Below are positions 53,701 to 62,687 of a DNA stretch of 64,000 nt, one piece after another. The translations under genes were made by a program, and so were the position numbers. The notes beneath the pieces were generated by a model. That model worked only from the letters and a program-made list of their open reading frames with translations. It was not told the origin of the DNA and made no database searches. Source of the DNA: Burkholderia diffusa (GTDB lineage: Bacteria; Pseudomonadota; Gammaproteobacteria; Burkholderiales; Burkholderiaceae); contig NZ_CABVPN010000006.1 of assembly GCF_902499115.1 (NCBI RefSeq), positions 62,001 through 126,000 of the forward strand, given 5' to 3'. Positions within the stretch are counted from its first letter, which is position 1. The number at the start of each line of letters is the position of its first letter.

Positions 53701-55779
53701 CAACCGGTCGAAGCCGCGACGCTCGACGCGCATCTGCGCCGCACGCTGCCTGACTACATGGTGCCTGCGCAACTGATCGTGCTCGACGCGCTGCCGCGCA
53801 ACGCGAACAGCAAGGTCGACCGTGCGCGGCTGCCGGCACCCGTACGCGTCGAACGCGCATACGAAGCGCCGCACGACGGCGACGAAACGGCACTCGCGGC
53901 GATCTGGCGCGACGTGTTGAACGTCGAAGGCGTCGGTCGCCGCGATCACTTCTTCGAACTCGGCGGCCATTCGCTGGCGGCGGTGCGCGTCGCGACGCGC
54001 GTCGCCGAGCGGCTCGGCCGCGACGTGCCGGTGCGCGCCTTGTTCGAAGCGCCGGTGCTCGCGCAATACGCACGCCACGTGGCCGATGCGCCGCGCGCCG
54101 CGCACGCCGGTGCCGCCGTACCGGGCATCGCGGTGGTCAAACCCGATGCGTTCGGCGTATGGCCGCTGTCGCCCGCGCAGCTCGGCCTGTGGTTCCTGTG
54201 GCGCGCGCAGCCGGACAGCGCCGCATACAACATTCCGGTCGCGCTGCGCGTGCGCGGCCCGCTCGACGTCGATGCACTGCGCGCCGCGTTCTCGGCTGCG
54301 GCGGCCGCGCACCCGGCGCTGCGCACGCGGCTCGTCGCGCGCGACGGCATGCCGCCGGGCCAGCGGATCGACACCGCGCCGCCCGTCGCGCTGCCGCTCG
54401 TCGACTTGTCCGAGCTGCCCGATGCGCTCGCCCGCGCGGCGGCGCTGACCGATGCCGACGCACTCGCGCCGTTCGATCTCGCGGCCGATGCGCTGTGGCG
54501 CGCACGCGTGCTGCGGCTCGGCGCGGACGATCACGTGTTGTCGGTGACGATCCATCACATCGTGTCGGATGGCGAATCGATCGAGCTGTGGCTCGACGCG
54601 GTGCGCGCAGGCTATGTCGATCTGGTGCGTGGCGGGGCGGAACCGGTGTCGACGCCGCCTCAAGACATGTCGCAGCTCGTGCTGCCCGGGCCGTGCCACC
54701 CGGCCCGCGTCGCGTACTGGCGCGACGCGCTGGCCGACCTGCCGCCGCCCGTGCTGCCACGGCGAGCCAATGCGCCGGCCGTCCCGCAATGGCGTGCGGC
54801 GCGCATCGCGTTCGAATTCGACGCATCGTTGATCCGTGCCGCGCGCGACGCCGCGTCGGCCGCGCACGCGACACTGCCGATGCTGCTGCACGCGGCGCTC
54901 AACACCGCGCTGTTCCGCGTGACCGGTGCGGCCGATCAGCCGGTCGGCGTCCTGGCATCGACGCGCGAGCTGACGGGTGATGCCGCGCGCGATGCGCTCG
55001 GTCTTTTCATCAATTCCGTGGTCGTGCGCACACGGCTCGACACCTCAGCCTGCCGCTCGGACGTGCTCGCGCAGGTGCGCGATACAGCGCTCGCCGCGTA
55101 TGCGCACGCCGACGTGCCGTTCGCCGACGTCGTCGCCGCGCTGCGCGCGCCGCGTGCCGCGCAGGCCAATCCGCTGTTCCAGGTGATGTTCAACTACCTG
55201 CGCCCGACTGGTGCCGCCGCACGCGACTGGGCCGGCTTGTCGCTTGCCGAGTTCGATGACGTGCGTCATCGCGTCGTGTTCACGCTCGAGCTGGACGTCG
55301 TCGAGCATCCGGACGGCCGCGTGAGCGCTGCGTTCTCGTATGCGGACGAACTGCTCGACGGCGATTTCGTCGACGCGCTCGTCGACCTCTATCACGACGA
55401 GGTCGCGCGTTTCGCCGGCGCGCCGGAAGCGGCGCTCGGCGCGCCCGACGCGCTGTTCACCGCGCCGGCGGCGGTCGCAGCCGCACCGGCCGGCGGCGCG
55501 GCGATGCAGGTCATGACGACATCGTGCGCGCCGGACTCGGCAGCCGCGCTCGCCGCGCTGTGGTCGGACACGTTCGCGACGGCCGCGCCCGCACCCTGTG
55601 CCGATCTGTTCGAAGCGGGCGCGACTTCATTCGACGTGGTGCGCTTCGTCGATGCGGCCGGCCGCGCCGGGCTCGCGCTGACGGTGGCCGACGTATTCGC
55701 GTCGCCGACGCTCGCGGCGCTCGGCGCGCGTATCGATGCGTCGGCCGAAACGGAGCAGGAGGTGCGCGATGCTGGCTGA
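50785..55779 (+). CDS. orbJ: Ornibactin non-ribosomal peptide synthetase OrbJ (terminal module)
   Basis: This NRPS has 1664 residues and starts 9 bp after orbI, with AAGGA upstream. Domain order: C1 (about 50-480, HHIVSDG at 183), A (508-1020, YTSGSTGKPKG at 659, pocket region SVNFDGAHE), T1 (GGHSLA at about 1059), C2 (1125-1560, HHIVSDGES at 1256), and a short second T-like domain (EAGATSFDV near 1611). There is no thioesterase or reductase domain. The A domain probably loads N5-formyl-N5-hydroxyornithine. C2 probably joins the chain to putrescine for release, as ornibactin ends in putrescine. The stop overlaps orbK. Confidence 0.92.
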   Translation: MTKAQPDWLALATRFTQLPDAQRAVFIDKLGAAGIDFRMLPIPPRTPRADRVPASFAQTRLWLHARLIDAPHAYHITERLALTGPLDAHALRLACDALIARHEALRTTFDEAEDGVAQTIHPPLRCPWRETDLEALPDAQRVARAESVAMADEAEPFDLGAAPLVRAHLIRFDATQHWLALTVHHIVSDGWSSDVMLFELAAFYRAYASGEPVPLAPLPIQYADYALWQRRWLDAGERDRQLAFWRERLDPQRGVLTLPGAAARPARRSARGARHVFSLDARIGARLRAFAAASGATPFAVLLAALDALLARATGDARVCVGVPAANRERAETAGLIGFFVNTLAIDVDVPAHGDFSSLVARTQRALVDAQMHQDVPFEQIVDALGVPRSASHHPLFQVMAAYGERRALPALGAASATLLPSGTPSAKFDLTLSVEATPDGTFDAAFIHALDLFDGDAIARLAARFVTLLADALARPEVPIGDLDWLPADERAQLFAWNAPAGAAEAEPFVPVHARIAAHAHVRPDARGVADIDRALTRGEVDARAARIARNLVAAGVRPEMRVGVALRRSVDLLVALIAVLKSGAAFVPLDPAHPRERLAQIVDDAGIAHVLTDGASAASLPELPALRVWRADEVDALDEAADVALPDVLPGHAAYAIYTSGSTGKPKGVIVDHAAFARHCVAIAERYGAGENDVFLLFQSVNFDGAHEGWFSQYLSGAAVSVTADVLWPPAQTCAMMIRDGVTMTYVPPGCAAQLAEWALVHGAPPTLRSLTVGGEATSREAFAMLRRAMPNVRVVNGYGPTETVITPTLWMFRPGDDLAKLGDAAYLPIGTLVGARTAHVLDARLHPLPVGVIGELYLGGEGIGVARGYLDRPALTAERFVPDPYGAPGARLYRTGDLVRRRADGVFDFIGRVDHQVKLRGLRIELGEIEAQLAAHDAVREACAVVHGQGAQAQLVAYVELTADAQAAAQPVEAATLDAHLRRTLPDYMVPAQLIVLDALPRNANSKVDRARLPAPVRVERAYEAPHDGDETALAAIWRDVLNVEGVGRRDHFFELGGHSLAAVRVATRVAERLGRDVPVRALFEAPVLAQYARHVADAPRAAHAGAAVPGIAVVKPDAFGVWPLSPAQLGLWFLWRAQPDSAAYNIPVALRVRGPLDVDALRAAFSAAAAAHPALRTRLVARDGMPPGQRIDTAPPVALPLVDLSELPDALARAAALTDADALAPFDLAADALWRARVLRLGADDHVLSVTIHHIVSDGESIELWLDAVRAGYVDLVRGGAEPVSTPPQDMSQLVLPGPCHPARVAYWRDALADLPPPVLPRRANAPAVPQWRAARIAFEFDASLIRAARDAASAAHATLPMLLHAALNTALFRVTGAADQPVGVLASTRELTGDAARDALGLFINSVVVRTRLDTSACRSDVLAQVRDTALAAYAHADVPFADVVAALRAPRAAQANPLFQVMFNYLRPTGAAARDWAGLSLAEFDDVRHRVVFTLELDVVEHPDGRVSAAFSYADELLDGDFVDALVDLYHDEVARFAGAPEAALGAPDALFTAPAAVAAAPAGGAAMQVMTTSCAPDSAAALAALWSDTFATAAPAPCADLFEAGATSFDVVRFVDAAGRAGLALTVADVFASPTLAALGARIDASAETEQEVRDAG

Positions 55780-56794
55780 AGTGCGTCCGGACGGATTCAC
55801 GATGCCGGATACGTGCCGACTCGCGTTCGCGGACGGCCTGTTCGCCGTACGCGACGACGCGGAGATCCGCGTCGCGCAGGGCGACGGCATCGGCGCACAG
55901 TTGCTGCGCGCGCAGCTCGCGGCCGACGGCACGCTGCGCCTCGTCGCGTACAACCATCGCGCGGCACCGGGCGACCAGCGCCGTGCGCTGCTGGCCGCGC
56001 TCGCCGCCGCGTTTTCCGACGACGCGCGCCGCGCGGCGATCCGGCTCGACCCGGCCGCGTGGCCGGCGGTCGCGCTCGATGCGCTGCGCGCGAGCGGCGT
56101 GCTCGGCGACGGCGGCCTGTGCATGCGTGAAGGCTGGGCGCAGCAAGCCGATCTGTGGCGCGTCGGCACGCCGCTGCCATGCGCGACGCTGCCGATGCTG
56201 ACCGACGGCCGGCGGCATCCGCGCCGGCCACCCGCGCCGCGCGGTGACGTGTATGCGCGCGACCTGCCGGCACTCGGCGTGCGTTTCACGCTGCGCGGCT
56301 GGCAGCCGGGCGAGGACGCCACGCGCCTGGCGAACTGGTTCGACGCGCCGCGCGTGCGCGACGGCTGGCCGGGCACGCAGCCCGGCGCACACGGCACGGC
56401 GCCCGATGCCGATCCGCACGTGAGCCCGCTCGTCGGCTGCTTCGACGGCGAACCCTTCGCGTACGTCGAGGCGTTCTGGCTGAAGGAAGACCCGCTCGCG
56501 CCGCACGTCGGCGCGCGCGATTACGACCGCGGACTGCGGATGCTGGTCGGGGAATCGCGCTGGCGCGGCCCGCATTGCGTGGCGGGCTGGCTGCCGTCGG
56601 TCGTGCATTACCTGTTTCTCGACGATCCGCGCACCGAAGCGGTCGGCTGCGCGGTCCCGGCCGGCCGCGCGCGGGTCGTCGACACCCTCGCGCGGCACGG
56701 CTTCGCGCGGCAGCGCCGCCTGGCGCTTGCCGACGGGCAGCCGCTGTGGATGCGCACGCTGCGCGAGACCTTCTTCTCCGGCCGTCACGTCTGA
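55769..56794 (+). CDS. orbK: Siderophore acyltransferase-like protein OrbK (IucB/AlcB GNAT family)
   Basis: This 341-residue protein belongs to the acyl-CoA:hydroxylamine acyltransferase family (Acetyltransf_8, IucB/AlcB/RhbD). ATG 55769 lies 6 nt after AGGAGG and overlaps the orbJ stop by 11 bp. The C-terminal GNAT region (about 155-341) has the family run AFWLKEDPLAPHVGARDYDR and VVHYLFLDDPRTEAV. The N-terminal 150 residues are a divergent partner domain. It is a paralogue of OrbL at the end of the operon. Which of the two attaches the 3-hydroxyacyl chain to hydroxyornithine is not visible from sequence. Confidence 0.8.
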   Translation: MLAEVRPDGFTMPDTCRLAFADGLFAVRDDAEIRVAQGDGIGAQLLRAQLAADGTLRLVAYNHRAAPGDQRRALLAALAAAFSDDARRAAIRLDPAAWPAVALDALRASGVLGDGGLCMREGWAQQADLWRVGTPLPCATLPMLTDGRRHPRRPPAPRGDVYARDLPALGVRFTLRGWQPGEDATRLANWFDAPRVRDGWPGTQPGAHGTAPDADPHVSPLVGCFDGEPFAYVEAFWLKEDPLAPHVGARDYDRGLRMLVGESRWRGPHCVAGWLPSVVHYLFLDDPRTEAVGCAVPAGRARVVDTLARHGFARQRRLALADGQPLWMRTLRETFFSGRHV

Positions 56795-56828
56795 CGGGCC
56801 GGATTCACCGACAAGGGAGCTGAGAGAC

Positions 56829-58205
56829 ATGCAGAGAGAAACCGTATTCGACCTGATCGGCGTCGGCTTCGGGCCGTCGAACCTGGCGCTGGCCGTGCGC
56901 CTCGCGGAACGCAACGGCACGCGCCCGTTCGCGCATTGCTTCGTCGAACGCCAGCCGGAATTCGGCTGGCACCGCGGCATGCTGCTTGACGACTGCCGGA
57001 TGCAGATCTCGTTTCTGAAGGATCTCGTCACGATGCGCGATCCGAAGAGCCGCTATACGTTCATCAACTACCTGTTCGAACGCGGCCGGCTGAACGAATT
57101 CGTCAACCTGAAGAACTTCTATCCGACCCGCATCGAATTCCACGACTATCTGAGCTGGGTCGCCGACGCGTTCGACGAGCACGTCCATTACAGCGAAACC
57201 GTCACGGCGATCGAGCCCGTGCGCGGCGACGGCGCGCGGATCGACGCGCTGCGCGTGCTGTCGCGCGATGCGGCCGGCCGCGAGCGCCAGCGCGTGACGC
57301 GCGCGCTGTCGGTCGGCGTCGGCGGCACGCCGGCTGTGCCGGACGCGTTCGCCGCGCTCGGCCGTGATCGCGTGATCCATTCGTCGTCCTACCTGACCGA
57401 CATCGACCGGCTGGTCGCAGCGCCGGACGGCGAGCGCCGCCGCGTCGCGGTGATCGGCGCGGGGCAGAGCGCGGCCGAGGTGTTCATCGACCTCGCGCGC
57501 CGTTTCCCGCACGTCGACGCGAGCCTCGTGATGCGGGCAGGTGCATTGAAACCGGCCGACGACAGCCCGTTCGTCAACGAGATCTTCAGCCCCGAGTTCA
57601 CCGACGTCGTCTACGCGCAGCCGCACGACGCGCGCCGCGCGCTGCTCGAGCGCTATCGCGACACCAACTACGCGGTGGTCGATCGGCCGCTGATCGAGCA
57701 GATCTACGAAATGCTGTACCTGCAGCGCATCGACGGCACGCCGCGCCATGCGCTGCTCGCGAACAGCGCGATCGAGGCCGCGGTGCGCACCGCCGACGGC
57801 CGCATCGAGCTGACGCTGCGCGACCGGATGAACGGCGCGACGCGCGTCGAACGCTTCGACGCGCTCGTGCTCGCGACCGGCTACCGGCGCGACACGCATT
57901 CGACGCTGCTCGAAGGGCTCGCGCCGCATCTGGGCGATGCGCTCACGCGCGGCGACGTCACGCGCGACTACCTGCTCGCCACGCCCGGGCACTTCGCGCC
58001 GCGCATCTACCTGCAAGGCTGCTGCGAAGACAGCCACGGCCTGTCCGACACGCTGCTGTCGGTCCTGGCGCGCCGCGCGGACGAGATCTGCGCGTCGCTC
58101 GAAGAAGGGACCGCGCCCGCCGATGACGATGGCGCGGCCCGGGCACTGCATGAACAACGACATCAAGACGGGGCGAGCGCGGGCCGCATGGCTTTCGCTC
58201 TTTGA
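56829..58205 (+). CDS. pvdA: L-ornithine N5-monooxygenase
   Basis: This FAD- and NADPH-dependent enzyme hydroxylates the ornithine side-chain amine, the first step toward the hydroxamate groups. It has 458 residues. Motifs are the FAD site (DLIGVGFGPSNLALAVRL), the MQISFLKDLVTMRDPKS segment shared by SidA/PvdA/IucD enzymes, the NADPH site (VAVIGAGQSAAEVFIDLA) and the C-terminal ATGYRRDTHSTLLEGL. ATG 56829 has AAGGGAG upstream. An upstream in-frame ATG at 56727 lies inside orbK and is not needed. The product feeds both the acylated and formylated ornithine residues. Confidence 0.94.
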   Translation: MQRETVFDLIGVGFGPSNLALAVRLAERNGTRPFAHCFVERQPEFGWHRGMLLDDCRMQISFLKDLVTMRDPKSRYTFINYLFERGRLNEFVNLKNFYPTRIEFHDYLSWVADAFDEHVHYSETVTAIEPVRGDGARIDALRVLSRDAAGRERQRVTRALSVGVGGTPAVPDAFAALGRDRVIHSSSYLTDIDRLVAAPDGERRRVAVIGAGQSAAEVFIDLARRFPHVDASLVMRAGALKPADDSPFVNEIFSPEFTDVVYAQPHDARRALLERYRDTNYAVVDRPLIEQIYEMLYLQRIDGTPRHALLANSAIEAAVRTADGRIELTLRDRMNGATRVERFDALVLATGYRRDTHSTLLEGLAPHLGDALTRGDVTRDYLLATPGHFAPRIYLQGCCEDSHGLSDTLLSVLARRADEICASLEEGTAPADDDGAARALHEQRHQDGASAGRMAFAL

Positions 58206-58251
58206 CAAAGGCGCGGTCGGAGACCGCATCGGAAAAGTGGAGCAGAGAAAG

Positions 58252-60468
58252 ATGGAGTGGGCAACAGGCACGCGTGTGCGTGCGATCGCAGCCGCGGCGA
58301 GCGTGGCGTTCGGGATGGCGGCAGGGCACGCATACGCGCAGACGGCGCCGGCCGTGAACGCAGGCGCCGCCGCGTCGGCCGGCAATGTGCAGAACGGCGC
58401 GACGTCCGGCACGCTGCCGGCGATCAACGTCAACGCGGGCTCGGAGGGCGACGGCACGGTCGGGCTCGTCGCGAAGCGCAGCAGGACCGGCACCAAGACC
58501 GATACGTCGATCAACGAAATCCCGCAGACGATCAACGTCGTCACCGCGCAGCAGATCGAGATGACCGGCGCGACCGACGTGAACGCGGCGCTGCGCTACG
58601 TGCCGGGCTTCTCGTCGTACGGTTCGGACAACCGCTCCGACTGGTACGCGGCACTGCGCGGCTTCACGCCGACCGCGTACGTGAACGGCCTGCAGGTGCC
58701 GAACACGCTGAACCTGTCGAGTTGGCGCGTCGATCCGTACCTGATCGACAGCATCACCGTGCTGCGCGGGCCGACGTCGGTGCTGTACGGTGCCGGCGAC
58801 CCGGGCGCGATCATCGACGTGCAGACCAAGACGGCCGACGGCGAACGCGTGCGCGAAGCCGGCGTGCAGTTCGGCAACTACGCGCGCAAGCAGTTCATGA
58901 TCGATGTCGGCGACAAGCTCGACGCGGATGGCAAGTACGCGTACCGGTTCGTCGGCGTCGCCCGCGACGGCAACGCGCTGACGGGCCCGAACAACGACCA
59001 GCGCGTCGCGCTCGCGCCGTCGTTCCGCTGGCGCCCGGACGCGGATACGTCGCTGACGCTGTCCGCCACGTATCTGCAGGACTGGGGCGACATCTCGTCG
59101 AACTTCCTGCCGGCGCAAGGCACGGTGCTGCCGAACCCGAACGGTCAGCTCGACAAGGACGTCTATGGCGGCGACCCCGATTTCAACTACTACCGCAAGA
59201 AGCAGTGGTCGCTCGGCTACCAGTTCGAGCGGAACCTGAACGCGATGTGGACGTTCCGGCAGAACGTGCGCTGGATGCACCTGTCGCTCGACAACGGCTC
59301 CGTGTTCGGCGCGGGCTTCGCCGACGGCAGCCTGACCGACATCAACCGCTGGGCCGGCGTGTTCCAGACGAACTACAGCCGCTTCGACATCGACAACAAC
59401 CTCCAGGGCCGCTTCGGCACGGGGCCGCTCGAGCACACGCTGCTGCTCGGCTTCCAGTACAACCGGCAGACCGCTACCGACAGCGAATGGCTGGCCGCCG
59501 CACCGACGCTGAACATCTACAACCCGGTCTATACGCCGGTCACGCTGTCCGTGTTCTCGCCGCCGAACACCACGTACCGCACCAACACGTACACGACGAT
59601 GAACACGTTCGGGCTGTACGTGCAGGACCAGGTCAAGTGGAACCGCTGGACGCTGACGCTCGGCGGCCGCGAGGACTGGGTGAACCAGCGGATGGACGAC
59701 CGCGAGGGCGGCACGCAGTCGAAGGCCGACATCACGGCGTTCACCGGCCGCGTGGGCCTCACGTACCAGGGCGACTACGGGCTGTCGCCGTACATCAGCT
59801 ACGCGACGTCGTTCAACCCGCTGATCGGCGTGAACCTGTATGGCGGCGGGCTGCCGCAACCGACGCGCGGCAAGCAGATCGAGGCCGGCTTGCGCTGGCA
59901 GCCGCCCGGCAAGAACCTGATGCTGAGCGCGGCGATCTACCAGATCAACCAGACCAACGTGCTTACGTCGACGCCGCTCAATCTCGATCCGTCCGGCACG
60001 ACGTCGGTCCAGACCGGCGAAGTGCGTTCGCGCGGGATCGAGCTGAACGCGACCGGCAAGCTCACGCGGAACCTGTCGCTGATCGCGTCCTACGTCTACC
60101 AGGACGTGAAGAACGTGAAGGCCAACGACGCATCGCTGAACAACTGGCCGGTCGACATTCCGCGGCCGCGTCAGATGGCGTCGCTGTGGGCGGACTGGAC
60201 GTGGCACACGGGGCCGCTCACGGGCTTCGGCCTGGGCGGCGGCGTGCGCTACCAAAGTGCGTCGGCCGGTGCGGCGGACAACTCGCTCACGGTCGCGAGC
60301 TACACGCTGTTCGACGCGGGCGTGCATTACGACACACGCAACTGGCGCTTTGCCGTGAACGGGACGAACCTGTTCAACCGCCACTACATCAGCGGTTGCC
60401 AGTCGACGAGCGTCTGCATTTTCGGTACCGACCGCACGGTGATCGCCACCGCGAAATACAACTGGTGA
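58252..60468 (+). CDS. orbA: TonB-dependent ferric-ornibactin outer-membrane receptor OrbA
   Basis: This is the outer-membrane transporter that imports iron-loaded ornibactin with TonB energy, 738 residues. ATG 58252, with GGAG upstream, begins a signal peptide (ATGTRVRAIAAAASVAFGMA, cleaved after AYA). An in-frame ATG at 58150 lies within pvdA. The plug (TSINEIPQTINVVTAQQIEM, then RGPTSVLYGAGDPGAIIDVQ) is followed by the 22-strand barrel, which ends in the typical aromatic strand VIATAKYNW. There is no N-terminal signalling domain, so it does not control OrbS by a FecA-type route. Confidence 0.94.
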   Translation: MEWATGTRVRAIAAAASVAFGMAAGHAYAQTAPAVNAGAAASAGNVQNGATSGTLPAINVNAGSEGDGTVGLVAKRSRTGTKTDTSINEIPQTINVVTAQQIEMTGATDVNAALRYVPGFSSYGSDNRSDWYAALRGFTPTAYVNGLQVPNTLNLSSWRVDPYLIDSITVLRGPTSVLYGAGDPGAIIDVQTKTADGERVREAGVQFGNYARKQFMIDVGDKLDADGKYAYRFVGVARDGNALTGPNNDQRVALAPSFRWRPDADTSLTLSATYLQDWGDISSNFLPAQGTVLPNPNGQLDKDVYGGDPDFNYYRKKQWSLGYQFERNLNAMWTFRQNVRWMHLSLDNGSVFGAGFADGSLTDINRWAGVFQTNYSRFDIDNNLQGRFGTGPLEHTLLLGFQYNRQTATDSEWLAAAPTLNIYNPVYTPVTLSVFSPPNTTYRTNTYTTMNTFGLYVQDQVKWNRWTLTLGGREDWVNQRMDDREGGTQSKADITAFTGRVGLTYQGDYGLSPYISYATSFNPLIGVNLYGGGLPQPTRGKQIEAGLRWQPPGKNLMLSAAIYQINQTNVLTSTPLNLDPSGTTSVQTGEVRSRGIELNATGKLTRNLSLIASYVYQDVKNVKANDASLNNWPVDIPRPRQMASLWADWTWHTGPLTGFGLGGGVRYQSASAGAADNSLTVASYTLFDAGVHYDTRNWRFAVNGTNLFNRHYISGCQSTSVCIFGTDRTVIATAKYNW

Positions 60469-60485
60469 CGCCGCGCGCCGCGGCA

Positions 60486-60509
60486 CGCCGGTCGGCCCTC
60501 GGGCCGGCG
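60486..60509 (+). promoter_or_regulatory. Stem-loop between orbA and pvdF
   Basis: CGCCGG (60486-60491) and CCGGCG (60504-60509) flank GGCCCTCGGGCC in the 85-bp gap. It probably stabilises the orbA end of the message rather than ending transcription, since pvdF and orbL follow without a visible promoter. Confidence 0.4.
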
Positions 60510-60553
60510 CGGGCGGGTCGCGGTGCCGTCGTCCGCTTTTCCATGACGCCTCC

Positions 60554-61393
60554 ATGCCGAAGAAAAATCTCGTCTACATCCAGTCGCTGCGCAACGGCGC
60601 GGCCGATCGCGCCGGCCAGCCGGTCGCTTACCAGGGCGGCACGCGCTACATGAAGGCGCCGCTCGAATTCCTCGTCGAGCGCCTGAATGACTCATCGCTC
60701 GGCGAACGCTATGCGCTCCAGGGTGTGATCGTCGACGACGACGAAGGCTCGCCGTCCGATCGCGCGAAGGTTGCCGACTACGGCTTCGCGCGCACGCCCG
60801 GCCGCCCGTGGATCCTGCCCGATGGGCTGACCGTGCAGGGCCGGCCGGTCGACGAACTGTTCTGCACGATTGCATCGACGTACCGCCGGTTGCCGCGCGA
60901 CGCGCGTGAGCGCGTGACGGGCAAGCAGGCGTTCGAGCGCCGCCTGCTCGAACGCCTGCTCGAACTCGACGCCGACGTGGTCGTGCTCGACGGGCTGCTC
61001 GTGATCCTCGACGAGCTCGTGCGTCCCGGCGCGCGCTTTCATCGTCGCATCGCGAACATCCATCCCGGCATCACGGCCGACGATTCGCCGTACCAGAGGC
61101 GCGGTGCGTGGGCGACGCTCGACGCGCTGCACGGCGCGCGCGGCGAACGGGTCGACTGGGCGACCGGCGCGACCTCGCGCGTCGAACCCGTGACGATGAC
61201 GGGCGCTTCGTTCCACTACGTCGACAACGGCATCGATTCGGGCGAGGTGATCTGCGACGTGCTCGACACGCCGATCGCGCCGGACGACACGATTCTCGAA
61301 CTGCGCTGGAACAACTTCCAGCGCAGCCTGTTTCCGGCGCTCGAGCGGGGGCTGCACATCCTCGCCGATCGCCACGACGCGGGAGCACTGTGA
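60554..61393 (+). CDS. pvdF: N5-hydroxyornithine formyltransferase
   Basis: This enzyme transfers a formyl group from 10-formyl-tetrahydrofolate to hydroxyornithine, giving the formyl-hydroxamate of ornibactin. It has 279 residues and belongs to the PvdF group of glycinamide-ribonucleotide-formyltransferase-like proteins. It has LVYIQSLRNGAADRAGQPVA near the N-terminus, and in the catalytic half VVLDGLLVILDELV, the NIHPGITADDSPYQRRG segment (Asn-His pair) and a later DNGIDSGEVICD aspartate region. There is no clear ribosome binding site at ATG 60554. It overlaps orbL by one base (TGATG). Confidence 0.9.
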   Translation: MPKKNLVYIQSLRNGAADRAGQPVAYQGGTRYMKAPLEFLVERLNDSSLGERYALQGVIVDDDEGSPSDRAKVADYGFARTPGRPWILPDGLTVQGRPVDELFCTIASTYRRLPRDARERVTGKQAFERRLLERLLELDADVVVLDGLLVILDELVRPGARFHRRIANIHPGITADDSPYQRRGAWATLDALHGARGERVDWATGATSRVEPVTMTGASFHYVDNGIDSGEVICDVLDTPIAPDDTILELRWNNFQRSLFPALERGLHILADRHDAGAL

Positions 61394-62412
61394 TGGAAGA
61401 CACGCTGACGAAACCGGCCGACAAGGAAGCGGACGCCGTCGAAGGCGAGGTCGCCGCGGCACTCGACGGCGCCGCGCACGGGCAGGAGCCGCCCGCCGCC
61501 GAGCGCACGCTCGAGACGTGGCGGCCCGACGATCCGCCGGCCGCGCTGCTCGCGGAGTTCGTCGCGCTGTTCAATACGGAAACGCGGCACGATGCGGCGA
61601 CGGTGTCGGTGCCGCTTGGCGGCGCCGATCCGGCGGCTATCGCGTCGTACGTCGCGCGCGCGGTGCGCGACGGCGTGATCGATGACGCACGGATCGCGGG
61701 CGACCGGCTGCGCCTCGCCGCATCGCGTGCGACGTTCTGGCAGAATCCGCGGCCGTGGCTGAAGGCGCCCGCATCGGGCGGGATGCCGCTGCGCTACACG
61801 ATCACGAACGGCCACCGGCATCCGGTGCGGCCGCCGTCGCCGGCCGGCGAGATCTATTCACGCTACATGCCGCAGGTCGGGATGACGTTCAGCCTGCGCA
61901 CCGTCGACATCGCTACGCATGCGCAGTTGTTCAGCGACTGGATGAACCTCGATCGCGTCGCGCATTTCTGGGACCAGCGCGGCACGCTCGACGAACACGC
62001 CGCCTATCTCGCGGAGCGGCTCGCCGACCCGCACATGCATCCGATGATCGGCTATTTCGACGATACGCCGTTCGGCTATTTCGAGTTCTACTGGGCGAAG
62101 GAGGACCGGCTCGCGCCGTTCTACGACGCGCACGACTACGATCGCGGGTTGCACTTGCTGATCGGCGATTCACGCTTCCAGAGCGCGGGCAAGCTGCATG
62201 CGTGGTGGAGCGGGGTGCTGCACTACATGTTCGTCGACGAACCGCGCACGCAGCGGCTCGTGGGCGAGCCGCGCGTCGATCACGTGCGGCATATCGCGTA
62301 CATGCACCGGCTCGGGTTCTACACGCTGAAGGAGTTCGACTTCCCGCACAAACGCGCGGCGCTCACCGTAATGGAGCGCGAAACATTCTTCGACACTTTC
62401 CGGTTGCCGTGA
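61393..62412 (+). CDS. orbL: Siderophore acyltransferase-like protein OrbL (IucB family)
   Basis: This 339-residue protein is the second IucB/AlcB-type acyltransferase of the locus, proposed to add the 3-hydroxyalkanoyl group to N5-hydroxyornithine. The GNAT region (about 150-339) shows YFEFYWAKEDRLAPFYDAHD, then DRGLHLLIGDSRF and VLHYMFVDEPRTQRLVGEPR, with the active-site-like H and D/E residues of the family. The N-terminal 140 residues are less conserved. ATG 61393 shares its A with the pvdF stop TGA. It is the last gene of the orbI-L unit. Confidence 0.85.
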   Translation: MEDTLTKPADKEADAVEGEVAAALDGAAHGQEPPAAERTLETWRPDDPPAALLAEFVALFNTETRHDAATVSVPLGGADPAAIASYVARAVRDGVIDDARIAGDRLRLAASRATFWQNPRPWLKAPASGGMPLRYTITNGHRHPVRPPSPAGEIYSRYMPQVGMTFSLRTVDIATHAQLFSDWMNLDRVAHFWDQRGTLDEHAAYLAERLADPHMHPMIGYFDDTPFGYFEFYWAKEDRLAPFYDAHDYDRGLHLLIGDSRFQSAGKLHAWWSGVLHYMFVDEPRTQRLVGEPRVDHVRHIAYMHRLGFYTLKEFDFPHKRAALTVMERETFFDTFRLP

Positions 62413-62426
62413 CGGGATGGGATGGG

Positions 62427-62474
62427 CGCGCGAAGTGTCGATGCGTCGATTCGCACATGTCGACGTTTCGCGCG
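62427..62474 (+). terminator. Weak inverted repeat after orbL
   Basis: CGCGCGAA (62427-62434) and TTCGCGCG (62467-62474) enclose a 32-nt loop rich in TCGA. It lies 15 bp after the stop without a T-run. It is the only terminator candidate seen for the long orbI-L unit. Confidence 0.25.
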
Positions 62475-62630
62475 ACTTGAAAGGGGGCACACATCGGCCG
62501 TTCGGGATATGGATCGGGCGGGCGGCATGAGGAAGAATGGATCGCTCCCTCAATGCAGACAGGTCGTGACGACATGGCAAGCACATCCGCAGCAACATCA
62601 AGCGCAATCCCCGGCTCGCATGCCTCGACG

Positions 62631-62658
62631 TTGACATATGCTGGCATATGTCTAGAAT
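62631..62658 (+). promoter_or_regulatory. vapBC promoter with operator palindrome
   Basis: TTGACA (62631-62636) and TAGAAT (62653-62658) are 16 bp apart. A perfect inverted repeat, GACATATGC (62633-62641) and GCATATGTC (62644-62652), fills the promoter from inside the -35 to just before the -10. This is the expected layout for autorepression by a VapBC complex. Confidence 0.75.
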
Positions 62659-62687
62659 GGGCGCATCGTACTCCCATGGAGTGGCTC

